Shown: positions 23,487 through 34,639, numbered from the stretch's first letter. The stretch is 64,000 nucleotides of DNA from Neocallimastix lanati (nom. inval.) (GCA_016946835.1 JACVTC010000061.1:325001-389000); one strand, 5' to 3'. Translations and numbers: made by a program. Notes: generated from the letters alone by a model not told the origin.

Positions 23487-25391
23487 TTACTTACAACTAC
23501 CAAATTCAGATTGGCAACCACGGCTACTCTTACAGTAGTCATCAGACTTTCCACAGTAACCATATTTACTGCAACAGTATCCCTTTTTACAAATGGCAAC
23601 ACCTTTTCCACATTTATCAGTAGAATTGGTTGGTAAACTACTGTTCTTCTTAGTAGTCTTGGTAGTCTTGGTCTTAGTAGTTTTGGTCTTGGTAGTTTTG
23701 GTAGTTTTGGTAGTCTTAGTAGTCTTAGTAGTCTTCTTGGTACTCTTCTTAGTGGTCTTAGTAGTCTTAGTAGAAGACTTCTTAGTGGTATAAGAAGTCT
23801 TGCAAAGAGATCTAAGTTCCTTTGGAAGCTTTTGACAGAAGTTAACTTCACTTGATGAATCATCAATTTTTAATTCCTTAAGATGCTTAAGGCTCTTTAA
23901 AGAAGATAAATCAGTGGTATCAATTACACGAACATCAATTTCTAATTTTTCAAGTTTAGTGAATCCTGCAATAATCTTAATATCGTCCTTATTTAAAGAA
24001 GTATTTCCAGATACAGTTAAAGACTTTAAGGAATCATTATTCTTGAAAAGAATGATGTCATGTCTACTGTTAGCGATTAATTTTCTTAAGTTTTTAAGAT
24101 TCTTTAAAGAAGATGCCTTTAAATCAGGAGAATAGTAGTCACAATCGACAAATTCAATAGTTTCAAGACCAGTTAAAGTGGCTAAAGCATCAACTCCATT
24201 TTGCTTTAAGGAAATTCTATGTAATTCAATTTTCTTAACTTTAGTTGATCCCTTAATAGATACTAAGTCATCATTACTATTAACAGTGACTGAAGTAGCA
24301 GTGACCTTGGATTTAGTGGTTTTAGTGGTTTTAGTCTTAGTGGTAGTCTTCTTTGTAGAAGTCTTTTTAGTAGAAGTCTTTTTAGTAGAAGTCTTTTTAG
24401 TGGAAGTCTTTTTTGTGGAAGTAGAGTCCTTTGGATAACAACTATTATATTTAAATAAACAATTATTATTAAATAAATAAATTAATGATACATTAATAGA
24501 ATATTTAATAATCAATTCAATAAGTTAAAATGAATTATTGATATAAATCATTACTTACATAGATTTAATTTCCTTTGGAACTTTGCTACATAAATTATCT
24601 TTACTATTATTATCAACGAGTTTGCTAAAATTTTAAAGAAATAAAATTATTAAAAATATCAATATATCGTAGTAATATACATGCTATTCATAATTTTAAA
24701 TTTTTATAAATAAATAGAAAATAAATTTTTTTTTTTATTTTTTTTTAATTACAATTCTTTAAGATGCTTAAGATTCTTTAAGGAAGATAAATCTTTAGCA
24801 CTAACATTACGAACGTCAATTTTTCTAATTTATTTATTTAAATTTTTAAAAAAATGTATATATATATTAATATATTTAAATAAATTTTTTAATAATTTTT
24901 TAATATGAAAAATATATTCCAATAAAATAATTCATTTAATTCATTAATTAAATTATCAATTTAATTACAATTTTTCAAGTTCAGTGAATTTAGAAATAAT
25001 TTTAATATCTTCTTGGTCAACGGATGTGTTTCCTTGTATTTCTCTTTTAGATTATAATTATTATATTTAATTATATAAAAAAATTTTAATAAAAATAATT
25101 ATAATGATATTTATATTTGAATATTTAATTTATATTTTAATGAATTAAATATAAATTATAATTTTTTTTTTTAAATAATTTTTCATATCATAGAAGTTTG
25201 AATTTACTTACAAAGTCTTTAAGTTCTTAGCATATTTAAAAGCAGGTAATTCACTTCTAACAGATCTTTATATATTATTAAATTTTAATTATAAAAAATA
25301 GTTAGTTATTTTATAAAAATAAATATTGTAAAAAAAAAAATAATAATAAAATTATATTTAAAAATTATTATTTTTCAATTAACTCAGTATT

Positions 25392-25435
<44 letters not shown>

Positions 25436-25456
25436 ATTCATGAATTTTTAAAAAAA

Positions 25457-25487
<31 letters not shown>

Positions 25488-26087
25488 TTAATAATAATAA
25501 TAATTACAAATATGTTAATTTAGAAAAGTCCTTGAAGTAAGATGAGTCTAATGTATCAACATATTCACATCCATCAAATTCGCTTTTATTAAGAATATGA
25601 AAGATAAAAATATATAATAAAAAGAAATTTATAGGGTTAATGAAAATACTTTTATAAAATTATATTTAATAATTAATAATATTAAATTAATAATAATTAC
25701 ATTTTTTGGGCTTTAGTGAATTTAGAAATGACTTTAACATCATCCTTATTGATAACAACATGAGTTAATTTACTAGTGAATTATTTGAATTATATATATT
25801 TTGTTTAAAAAAAATTATAAAGTTTTAGTGTTTATAAATTTTAATAGAGTTTAATTTAATATAAATGTAGATAATTAAATTTTCATTGTTAATAAATAAA
25901 ATGATATATAATATTAATTAATAGTATAATTCAATTATTACAATTCAGTGACTTTTCCGTTGCTGTCACATTTGTAATTAATGCTACCAGTATCTAAGCT
26001 TTTACTGTATTTCTTAGCATCATCACATTGTGATGCTAAAGCACCAAGAGTAAGAAAAGAATATACTAAAGTTCTAATAAATTTCAT
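23487..26087 (-). CDS. Secreted leucine-rich-repeat protein with C-terminal chitin-binding CBM18
   Basis: Eight exons: 26087-25942, 25772-25701, 25582-25508, 25265-25212, 25043-24969, 24824-24753, 24624-24559, 24441-23487. All introns are phase 2, with GTAATT/GTAAGT donors and TAG/AAG acceptors, and the total is 1515 bases (504 residues). Residues 1-19 (MKFIRTLVYSFLTLGALASQ start) are a signal peptide. The first LRR domain spans about 25-186, exons 2-6 each encoding roughly one repeat (IISKFTELEKLKIDVRN, LSSLKNLKHLKEF). A KKTST repeat linker follows, then a second LRR domain within exon 8 that closely copies the first (IIAGFTKLEKLEIDVR, LSSLKSLKHLKEL), then a TKTTKTT linker. Residues 464-504 are a hevein-like CBM18 with all eight cysteines and the CCSKYGYCG core. 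It is probably an extracellular protein held on chitin in the fungus's own wall or cross-linked through the Lys/Thr linkers. The ligand of the LRRs is unknown. Confidence 0.9.
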
Positions 26088-26855
26088 TTTTTACTTTTTA
26101 TATTTGTATTATTAAAAAATTGATATTTTTTTTTTTTTTTTTGGTAGATAAATGAAATACTGAAAGATAGATCTATTTATATTCGCGAAAAATAAAATAA
26201 AATTTAAAAATTAAAATTTAGAATATTCTAATTAATATATAATTTAACAGTAATAAATGAAAAATGAATAAAAATCTTAAATTAATTTTTATGTTTTTGT
26301 AATATTTTACTATATTTTTTGATTTATTATCAATTTTTATGAAATAATAGAATATTAGAATATTCTAAAATTTTAGTGAATTATTTAAGATGATATTGTA
26401 AAAATAAGAATCTCTTTATTATGAAAAAATAAAAGAATGTTCTATTAATATAAAATTATACATTTTTGTAATATTTATAATTGACGTAATATTGTGTCTT
26501 GTTATTTTTACTGGTAATATATCTTAAAACAGATTTATTAAAATATATAACATTAAATTAATAAAAATTATATGATATGCAACTACTATTGTTAAGGATT
26601 TATTTATTAAAGTATTACTTACATATTTATTTAATTTTAATATTATGATTACATATATTCAAGAAAAAAATATTAATACTTGAATATACATCTAAAACTA
26701 TCTAACAACTTTCTTAGAAACTTCTCTTAATTCGGAGAAAATGTTTTATTTTTATGTCATTTAGTTATAATTAACCATTTAATTAGTTGTTCTTGTAATT
26801 AAATTCAACTATTAAATGAATTTTAATGTTTAAGTATTATAAATATTAATAATTA
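26088..26855. other. Upstream region of the LRR gene
   Basis: AT-rich, with several short GAATATTCTA-type repeats (26220, 26350) close to the gene. This includes the promoter of the minus-strand LRR gene. No recognised regulatory motif or second gene is seen. Confidence 0.5.
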
Positions 26856-27320
26856 TTATTTAAAGAAATATTTAACTATATATAAAGTAATAAGAATAGA
26901 ATATAATTAAAACATTTATTTATGTTATAAAATTTATTATTAATTATAAGTATAATTAATATATAGAAATCAAGCCACATATTAAAATTATTTATTATAA
27001 AATCATTAGATTTAAATTTGATTTATGGCATTAATTTATATTTGAATAATAAAAACAATTTTATATTAATTAAGGGTTGAATATATTATTTAAAGAAATA
27101 TTTAATAACTATATATATAAAGTAATAAGAATAGAATATAATTAAAACATTTATTTATGTTATAAAATTTATTATTAATTGTAAGTATAATTAATATATA
27201 GAAATCAAGCCACATATTAAAATTATTTATTATAAAATCATTAGATTTAAATTTGATTTATGGCATTAATTTATATTTGAATAATAAAAACAATTTTATA
27301 TTAATTAAGGTTTGAATATT
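26856..27320. repeat. Tandem duplication of about 230 bp
   Basis: 26856-27085 and 27086-27320 are nearly identical over their full length (shared markers: TAAAGTAATAAGAATAGAAT, ATCAAGCCACATATTAAAAT, GATTTATGGCATTAATTTAT, TTAATTAAGG). Only a few substitutions and small indels separate them, in a region where neutral sequence changes quickly, so the duplication is recent. Neither unit codes for protein. Confidence 0.9.
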
Positions 27321-27830
27321 TCATTTTATAATTAAACTCAACTCTCAATCGTTTTAAACACAAAAATGTTAATATAAATTCATTATATGTTTTGTAATGT
27401 TTTTTTTTTTTTTATTTTTTTTAAAAAAAAGCAATGATTTTTTTTAAAATATAAAATGTTTCTTATTTATTTTCTCAAACATATTAATTAAACATATTTT
27501 ATTTAATACTATCGGATACATTGATTATAATAATTTTACAAAAGTATCTATTTTTATCTTATAATATATATAAATTTTTTTAAAAAAAATTAATAATTAA
27601 AAAAGAAAAGCATTATTTGTCCAAATTGAACATAATAATTTTTTTTTTTTTTTAAATAATAAAGTGAAATAAAAATAATATTCAAAATAGAGTGTATAAA
27701 TAAATTCAGAAAAAAGTCCATAGGCAAAGAATCTCACTTCCAGATTATGAGATTTATATTTAAAGGAATTCTTATCCAGGATTAGGTTTTGAATTGACAA
27801 TCGGGGATCATGCATTTCGCAATGTGGAGT
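27321..27830. other. AT-rich stretch with one foldback-arm trace
   Basis: Mostly desert. At 27700-27830 GC rises, and TGCATTTCGCAATGTGGAG at 27812-27830 matches the arm module of the foldback elements at 10473 and 63200. No second arm or target duplication is found, so this is a lone remnant. The 72-residue minus-strand frame here is not convincing. Confidence 0.4.
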
Positions 27831-27990
27831 TTATATTTTTTTATTTCTATTTAAAAATATATAAATTAATATTGGTATATTTTTATCATTCATATCTGCT
27901 TTATGTTCATTTAAACATTTGATTAAATTTTCATTTTCATTTTTACATCTTTTTTGTAAATAGGTTCTATTTGATTGGTTTTTAACATCT
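27831..27990 (-). pseudogene. Coding-like 53-residue C-terminal fragment
   Basis: The minus strand reads openly to a TAA at 27831 with KDVKNQSNRTYLQK, RCKNENENLIKCLNEHK and ADMNDKNIPILIYIFLN, which has protein-like composition and two cysteines. The upstream part of the frame (28412-27996) is only the reverse of the CBM1 gene. So a foreign 3' coding end is fused tail-first to the broken 5' end of the CBM1 sequence at about 27995. The protein is not recognised. Confidence 0.35.
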
Positions 27991-27995
27991 TTTGA

Positions 27996-28457
27996 AATGG
28001 ATGGGGATTTGATTTTGGAGATTTCGGAGGTTTTGGTGGTTTTGGAGGAAATAATCAAGCTCCACCAGCTCCACCAGCTAATCCAGCTCCAGCTAATCCA
28101 GCTCCAGCCGGTGGAAACCCATGGGGTGGTAACGGTAATCCATGGGGTCCTCCACCAGCCGGTAACAACAATCCATGGGGAGGATGGAATCCAGCTCCAG
28201 CTCCAGCCGGTGGAAATCCATGGGGTGGTAATATGTGGGCTCCACCAGCCGGTAATGCTGCTCCAGCTCCATGGGCTCCAAGTTCTAATGCTGTTGCTGA
28301 TTCCGCTGCTAAACCACTTGCTGCTAAACCAGCTTCTGACAAGGCTCAATGTGCAGGTATGTGGGCTCAATGTGGTGGTAATGGTTTCAATGGTCCAAAA
28401 TGTTGTCAACAAGGATCCTGTGTTGTTGTTAATGATTGGTTCTCTATTTGCAAATAG
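27996..28457 (+). pseudogene. 5'-truncated gene ending in a CBM1 cellulose-binding module
   Basis: The plus-strand frame is open from 27996 to a TAG at 28457. It encodes a Gly/Phe-rich start, a Pro/Ala/Gly-rich linker with repeated NPWGG units and PAPAGGNPWGG blocks, an Ala/Lys linker, and a 36-residue C-terminal CBM1 (CAGMWAQCGGNGFNGPKCC, then CVVVNDWFSICK) with four cysteines and the aromatic cellulose-contacting positions. No ATG, signal peptide or plausible 3' splice site precedes it; an in-frame stop lies just upstream, and the left neighbour is a different sequence in opposite orientation. GC is near 50%, far above anything else in the window. A working gene would begin with a secretion signal and a catalytic or scaffold domain. 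I read it as a truncated, recently stranded copy; an ATG in the frame at 28233 could only give the last 74 residues. Confidence 0.7.
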
Positions 28458-28950
28458 ATTTAATGAAAATAGATTAAAAATTAATATTTATTATTTTAAA
28501 AAAATTTTTTTTTTTTAAAAATTATTTTATTTTAGAAAAAAAAAAAATCAAAGATTATAAAATAATATTATTAAAAGAAAATTGTAAAGTTTCTAGTAAT
28601 ACCTATCGTGTAATAATAATACTTATAATTATATTTTTTTAATTCTAATAATTATTTTTTATTGTTTTAAATTATAAATTATTAAGTTTAATATCAAACT
28701 AAATAATTACTAATTAATTATTTTTTTTTTTTTTAAAAAATAAGTAAATAAAATTATTAATCAAATTTTATAAATACATAAAAAAAAAAAAATTATATAA
28801 TAATGTGTAAATCTCTACTTTTGATATATATATTTTTATTTTCGTATTTATTAAATTTTTTATTATTTAATAATAAATTTAAATTTGGATTAAAGATTAC
28901 TAATTATAGTTTTTCCATATTTCTTTTTTTTTTTTTTTTTTTTTTTTTTT
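28458..28950. other. AT-rich stretch
   Basis: 3' flank of the CBM1 fragment, then poly-A/T sequence ending in a T run at 28923-28950. Nothing readable. Confidence 0.6.
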
Positions 28951-29300
28951 GAATTGAATTGAACTTATTCATTGTGGAATTTTTGATTTGATGTTAGTAT
29001 GGACTGTTTTTTTCAGGACCATTGAAGGTTGAAGGAAAATGGACTCGTCTATATCAGGTGTGTACTGAAGAGATACAGACAATATTGATTTAAATTATAC
29101 AAAGGAATGGGAATGTTTTTTTTTTTTGTTTAATAACCCTAAAACATTTCTGGTGATTATTCCTAAAAATGCCATTCTTAGTGAGATCTGCAGATCTTTT
29201 TATAGAAATTATGCCTTAGGACTAGTACTTGACAAGGATTGCTATTCCGAAAGTATAAGCACAGACTATCTAGGATCATCAACCTCAACGCTGAAAATGC
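28951..29300 (+). repeat. Repeat unit shared with 22260-22440 and 30434-30667
   Basis: TTGAATTGAACTTATTCATTG at the start recalls copies A and C. 28995-29075 (GGACTGTTTTTTTCAGG ... TCTATATCAGGTGT) equals the minus strand of 22415-22330. 29065-29250 (GATACAGACAATATTGAT ... TTATAGAAATTATGCC) equals the minus strand of 30600-30470. It therefore belongs to a family present in three places, each time beside LINE or decayed coding sequence, and could be the 5' part of the LINE. Confidence 0.6.
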
Positions 29301-30430
29301 AGTAAAATAGGCTTGTAGGTCCAATTCCTGAAATGGAAAAATGGTTAAATAGTCATAATAAGGAAAATTCGCCTGCTGCTCTTTTTGGTGATTTTAATAT
29401 GTCCTTCGAAAAACTTAAGAAGTATATTATCAAAAATTTCCCTGACTGGACTGTTGCTAATCTTACTGGTCGTAGTATTACTTATTCTAAAAGTTCCCAA
29501 ATCTTCATGCATCGACCACATTATCTATAATAAAGCTATGATACCTTATGTACATTTATCTTCTGCTTACTCATTTGCAAATGACATTTCTGATCATTAT
29601 CCTATCTTCTTATCTTGCAATAAGAATCTTTCAGATGATTTTAATAAACCTAAGAAAACTTTTAAATGGTCTAAACATATTTGTAATACTCAGAATATAA
29701 ATACACTGTCTCATAGTTATTTTTATGTTTTAGCAAGTAACCTTGAATCTATATTTGATGAAACATCAACAGATGATATTATTAAAGAAATTTATTAATA
29801 CTTCAATCAGTGTTGGTAAAGAATTTAAAGCTTTTTATTCCCTCCAAATTTAAAGGCCCAACTTTCCACTGCGAAGAGTATGTAAAGAAAATTTCAATTG
29901 CCAAATATTTACCATATGAAAATATTAAATCTTTCTTAGATTGCCCTTCGATGGATGCTTATTTAGATCAATTTACTCAGTATCATAAATTATGCAATGC
30001 TTAATGAAAAAACTTAAAAAGCACCTTACGTTTTAATCGTTATAAAGTAAATATTGTCAAAATTAGTAACTATTTTATAAACAAAGACTATAGTCGTGGT
30101 TTGGTGTGGTCTCAAGAAGATCTCTAAACCTGAATACTCAACTTCTACTCTTCATCTTGTTAAGTCTAAATCTGGTCAAGATCTATTTGATCCCAATGAT
30201 CAAACTTAAACATTGGGCTGAACATTACAAGGACTTAACGTCTGATTCTACTGGTCATAACTTAAAACCAAGACTATTGGGCAAATGTTTTCCGCAATAA
30301 TCTTCGTAATCCAAATATCTGGAATATAAATGATCATATTTCTCTCTCTGATATAAGAAATATAGTATAGTACTTTCTTATCTTTCTTCATTTTACAGCG
30401 TTGACTTTCCTTGGTCAGTTTGTGCTTATA
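29301..30430 (+). mobile_element. LINE fragment: endonuclease domain end and linker
   Basis: It reads FGDFNMSFEKLKKYI at about 29385, then a shifted frame with CIDHIIYN, NDISDHYPIFLSCN (29580-29615), FKWSKHICNTQN and LESIFDETSTDDIIKEIY, and then a linker region with FRNNLRNPNIWNIND near 30295. This matches the minus-strand LINE at 20090-21455 motif for motif through the end of the endonuclease. It stops before any reverse transcriptase motif, where an inverted repeat copy (30434-30667) begins. It is frameshifted at several points and dead. Confidence 0.7.
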
Positions 30431-30433
30431 CCG

Positions 30434-30667
30434 TCAGAATAGTAATCCTTGTCGAGTACTAACTTTAGGCATAATTTCTATAAAGAGGGCCACAGATCGT
30501 ATCAAGAATGACGATTTAGAATAATCACCAGAAATGATTTGGTTATTAAACAAAACATCCCATTCTTTTTTATAATCAAAATCAATAATGTCTGTATCTC
30601 TTTCACCAAGAAGGAAATTATATAAATGGTACCATGTCATATTTATATTTACACACTCGTTATTCAA
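30434..30667 (-). repeat. Inverted copy of the 29065-29290 segment
   Basis: The minus strand is an open 77-residue frame (SGDYSKSSFLIRSVALFIEI and upstream RDTDIIDFDYKKEWDVLF). At DNA level it is the reverse complement of 29065-29290. Together they bracket the second LINE fragment as an inverted pair 1.2 kb apart. The open frame is better preserved here than in the plus-strand copy. Confidence 0.65.
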
Positions 30668-31415
30668 ATTATTACTTACAAATTTTCACCAATTGACCTA
30701 ATCACTATATTATTGTTATAATATAAATATGAAAATTTATATATTTTTAATGATTTTTAAATCAAAATATTACTATCTTCAAAATTTCATTTTGATAATC
30801 ATATATATATAAATATATATTGTATTAATAAAACAATTATTATATAATAAATAATATTTATATATGTTAAACGCATATTTATAATCATATATCATAAAAA
30901 AAATTTTTTTTTAACATTAATTATTATTTTATTTTAATTCATTATGGTTTCTAAACAAAACCTTTTAAAATATTCCAACAATACAGAAAAGTAAGTTATT
31001 CTGTAGTTGAGGACGTTTAAAAAATTATTACCAATATTGTATGATGACATATGTAGATACTATTTCTATTCTATTACATACTAGAAAATAAAAAGAAATC
31101 AAATAATCAAAATATTTAAAGTTAAGTATTCAATTTGAAAATTCAGCAATCCTTATAGAAAGAAAACTTATGGATTATTAGTAATTAAAATGATTCTTGA
31201 TTAAAATTCAAATAATTTCAATAAAATTTAAAAATAAATTGAAATTTAATATTAAAAAATATTTAAAAAAAAAAAAATTTTTTTAATTTTATAAATTACT
31301 GACTAAAAGTATAAATAAATTATAATATATTTATTATTATAATTTGGAGAAATTTTAATTATAATAAAAATATTTTTTTTTTAAAATAATTTATTAAGAA
31401 TATAAAACATTAAAA

Positions 31416-31461
<46 letters not shown>

Positions 31462-31995
31462 CAAAAATTTCTTTATTTATTTTTTTTTTAGATCTATTTT
31501 TTATTATTATAATTTTGAATTAATTTAAAAAAAAATAAAAAATAAAAAATAAAAAATGGAAAAATAATAAAAAATAATTTTATACATAAATTTATAAGTA
31601 GAAATTAACAATTTTTCTTTCTTTCTTTTTTTTTTTTTTTTATGTAATTCCTTAAATAAAAAAAAATAGAAAAAAAAATTTTTTTTATTCTAGGCAATTT
31701 AACAGAAATTGTAAAGATATTTTAAGAGTAAATTCAATTTTTACTTTTTTTTATATTATTATAAATTACTGACTAAAAAGTAAAAATAAATTATAATATA
31801 TTTATTATTATAATTTGGAGAAATTTTAATTATAAAAAAATTATTTTTTTTTTTAAAATAATTTATGAAGAATATCCTATTTAAATTGATAATTATTTTG
31901 AAAGACGATCATTCATCGATCATACAAATAATTACCAGTTCTTAAATTATAAATTATTAAGTTACTATTTAAAAATTATTAAAAATAGCAACTTT
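30668..31995. other. AT-rich desert with a 115-bp direct repeat
   Basis: 31283-31395 and 31757-31876 are near-identical (TAAATTACTGACTAAAA..., TAATTTGGAGAAATTTTAAT, then a T tract and AAAATAATTTAT.AAGAATAT), 475 bases apart, with a T run of more than 40 at 31419-31460 between them. No coding frame is seen. Confidence 0.65.
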
Positions 31996-31999
31996 TATC

Positions 32000-32560
32000 A
32001 GAGCTCACCTTTCTGATATTTAAGCTTTTATATAACTTAGATATTATGGTGATGGAACAAGACACCTACTTCAAATGATACACTTTGCATTAGGTATCTT
32101 GAAAGGTCATGCTAATAGTTGGTGATGATGTTTTCACAATTTGCCCTGAATGAAGAGAGATCTTTCTTATTAGTTTCATATGCGTTTATAAAACGGAGTG
32201 ATATGATGTAGCAATCATGACTGATTAATTATCATTTTATATATGACCACAAAGAAGAAACAATCCTCATCAATGACTAGTCAATTTTGGAAGCATTTCA
32301 CCAAGATCATATCAATGACATTCAATGACATTGTGTTGGATTTAATTCACTACATCATGCCCAGTACATCCAAAGTCAATTCCTTGATGGTGATACAGAA
32401 AGGCGAAGAAATCGATGACATGACAATGCGTGATTTGCTATATTATGAATTTATCGAATGATATGTGGTACATAAAAGGTATGTATAGTTGATCAATGAT
32501 TCAGTATATTTGAAGAGGTTGGAGAATCCTGCATCGGTAACAATGATTTAGATAAAATAT
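32000..32560 (+). pseudogene. Coding-like remnant, unrecognised
   Basis: A GC island. The best frame is 32243-32461 (starts MTTKKKQSSSMTSQFWKHFT; later LIHYIMPSTSKVNSLMV and DMTMRDLLYYEFIE). A stretch near 32050-32130 reads HLLQMIHFALGILKGHANSW, which loosely resembles a retroelement gag core, but the match is too short to rely on. It is broken and old. If it is a retroelement it is a fossil; if not, the protein is unknown. Confidence 0.35.
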
Positions 32561-33039
32561 TTGTTTTATTAACTTAAATCTATATGTCAAATTATTATTA
32601 ATATTAAATAAAAAACAATAAAAATTTTTTAATTTATTTATAATATTTTATTATTATATAATGGACTTTATTTTACTTATTTATATTTTATTTACTTATT
32701 TATATTTTATTTACTTATTTACATTTTATTTACTTATTTATATTTTATTTACTTATTTACATTTTATTTACTTATTTAAAATTTATATAATATATTCATA
32801 TTACAGATATATATTTTTTTCTTTTTTCATTTTCAAATGTAGAAGTTTTATTCAGCTTTTTATTCAGTTTAAATTCAATTTTTTATTTTGGTTTTGAATT
32901 GAACCGAAAAAAAAAAAAAATAATGAAGATTTCATAGATTTTCCTTTTGTTTATAACAAACTTTTTATATGTTAAAGATAAATTAGTTATGATATGATTT
33001 TAATGATAACAATATTAAATAATATTTAAATAATTAATA

Positions 33040-33086
<47 letters not shown>

Positions 33087-33163
33087 TACTAAATAATTAT
33101 ACAATATTAATTTTACCATATATATAAAAATTTTTTATAAATTTATAATTTTAAAGTTCAACC

Positions 33164-33228
<65 letters not shown>

Positions 33229-34100
33229 TTTTAAAATTAGAAATAAAAAAAGTTTTTTATTTTAAGAAAAAAAAAAAAATAATCAAATTGGAATTAACCT
33301 ATATAATAATAACAACCATGAAAATTTTCATTTATTTTCGTATATCTAACTATAAACAAATATATTTATTTATTGAACAAAAAAAAAAAAAAAAAAAAGG
33401 TTACTTTTACATAGTCTAAATAATATCTTTTTAAATGAAAAAAAAAAAAAAAAAAAAAAAAAACTAATATATATAATAAATAAATTATTATAAATACTTG
33501 ATAGTTTTCTTTTATTATATAATTATATATAAATTAGAATAGACTAATTTTTTTAATTAAAAGAGTTAACAGGATAAATCAATTCTCTAATTTTTTTTTT
33601 TTTTTCAAAAATTTTTTTTTCGCAAAATATGATTTATCCATATAAAATTCTTTATAAAAAAAAAAAAAAATAAAAGAATAATTATAACATCCGAAAAAAA
33701 CATATACCTAAGACCACTGTACTAATTTTATTTTATATATGTACTGATAAAATGATTAATCCAATAATTTAAAATTTTTTTTTTTTTTAAAATAACAATA
33801 TAAATAAATAAATAAATAAATATATATTACTAAAAAATAATGAAAAAAAAAATAAAATTTAATTTTATGATATACTGAATACAATAAAAAATTAATATTA
33901 TACTATATTATATGATATTAGATTATCGAACTTTACTTTTATACTTTTATGAATAACTAATAAATGGAAAAAAAAATATATATATATATATATATTCTTT
34001 TAACTAAGAAGCATTAAGTATGTTTTATTTTATTTTTTTTCTTTATGAAAAATATATATAATATTTGAATTTTATTTTTTTTTTTTTTCCTTTTTCTTTT
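32561..34100. other. AT-rich desert with minisatellite and trinucleotide arrays
   Basis: A TTTACTTATTTATATTTTA minisatellite runs from about 32655 to 32785 (it makes a false 78-residue frame). The 46-bp exact repeat lies at 32910-32958. There are A runs at 33049-33082, an (ATT)n of about 18 units at 33168-33223, and A runs at 33380-33398 and 33440-33462. No gene. Confidence 0.65.
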
Positions 34101-34368
34101 TTTTTTAAAAGAAGTCTTCTTTCTATGGAAGTGAAGAATTTCATCATTTTTAATTTCATGTAAGGAAAGAAATCTAGTAATGAAACTTATAACTTATTCA
34201 AAGTGACAACATCCCAATACAAAAAAAAATTATATGAAGAAAAATAACTTAGAATTTTAAAAATATTTAGAAAAACAATATTTTGAATATCATAAAAAGT
34301 ATTGTTTTTCTTGTCATTTTAGAATCTCTCCTCAAATAAGGTATATTACATGGTCAATCATTTCACTG

Positions 34369-34401
<33 letters not shown>

Positions 34402-34639
34402 AATTGTTGAACATAATTTGATTTAACAAAATCTCTGAATTATACGGTTATTTAAATGGAAAAAATCCCCAGGGATAATTGAAATCCATAAAATGATCAC
34501 GTTAACATTTATTTAATTCTGTAAGGAAGAATTAAAAGACAGATCTATTTTTTTTCTTTCTTTATGAAGATTATCGTAAAGTGTTATGACGCAATAGAAT
34601 GTGAGCTAAACAATAATATTCAAAAATAAAAAAAAAAAA

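Noticed and set aside
23593-24438. Plus-strand frames of LVVLVVL and VEVFLVE type in the LRR gene
   Set aside because: Reverse shadows of the Lys/Thr-rich linkers on the real minus strand.
28055-28412. Minus-strand Ala/Gly- and Trp/Ser-rich frames across the CBM1 gene
   Set aside because: Opposite-strand shadows; the plus frame ends in a bona fide CBM1 with four cysteines.
32050-32130. Retroelement gag core (FALGILKGHANSW)
   Set aside because: One short loose match without neighbouring retroelement domains; left as an unrecognised remnant.
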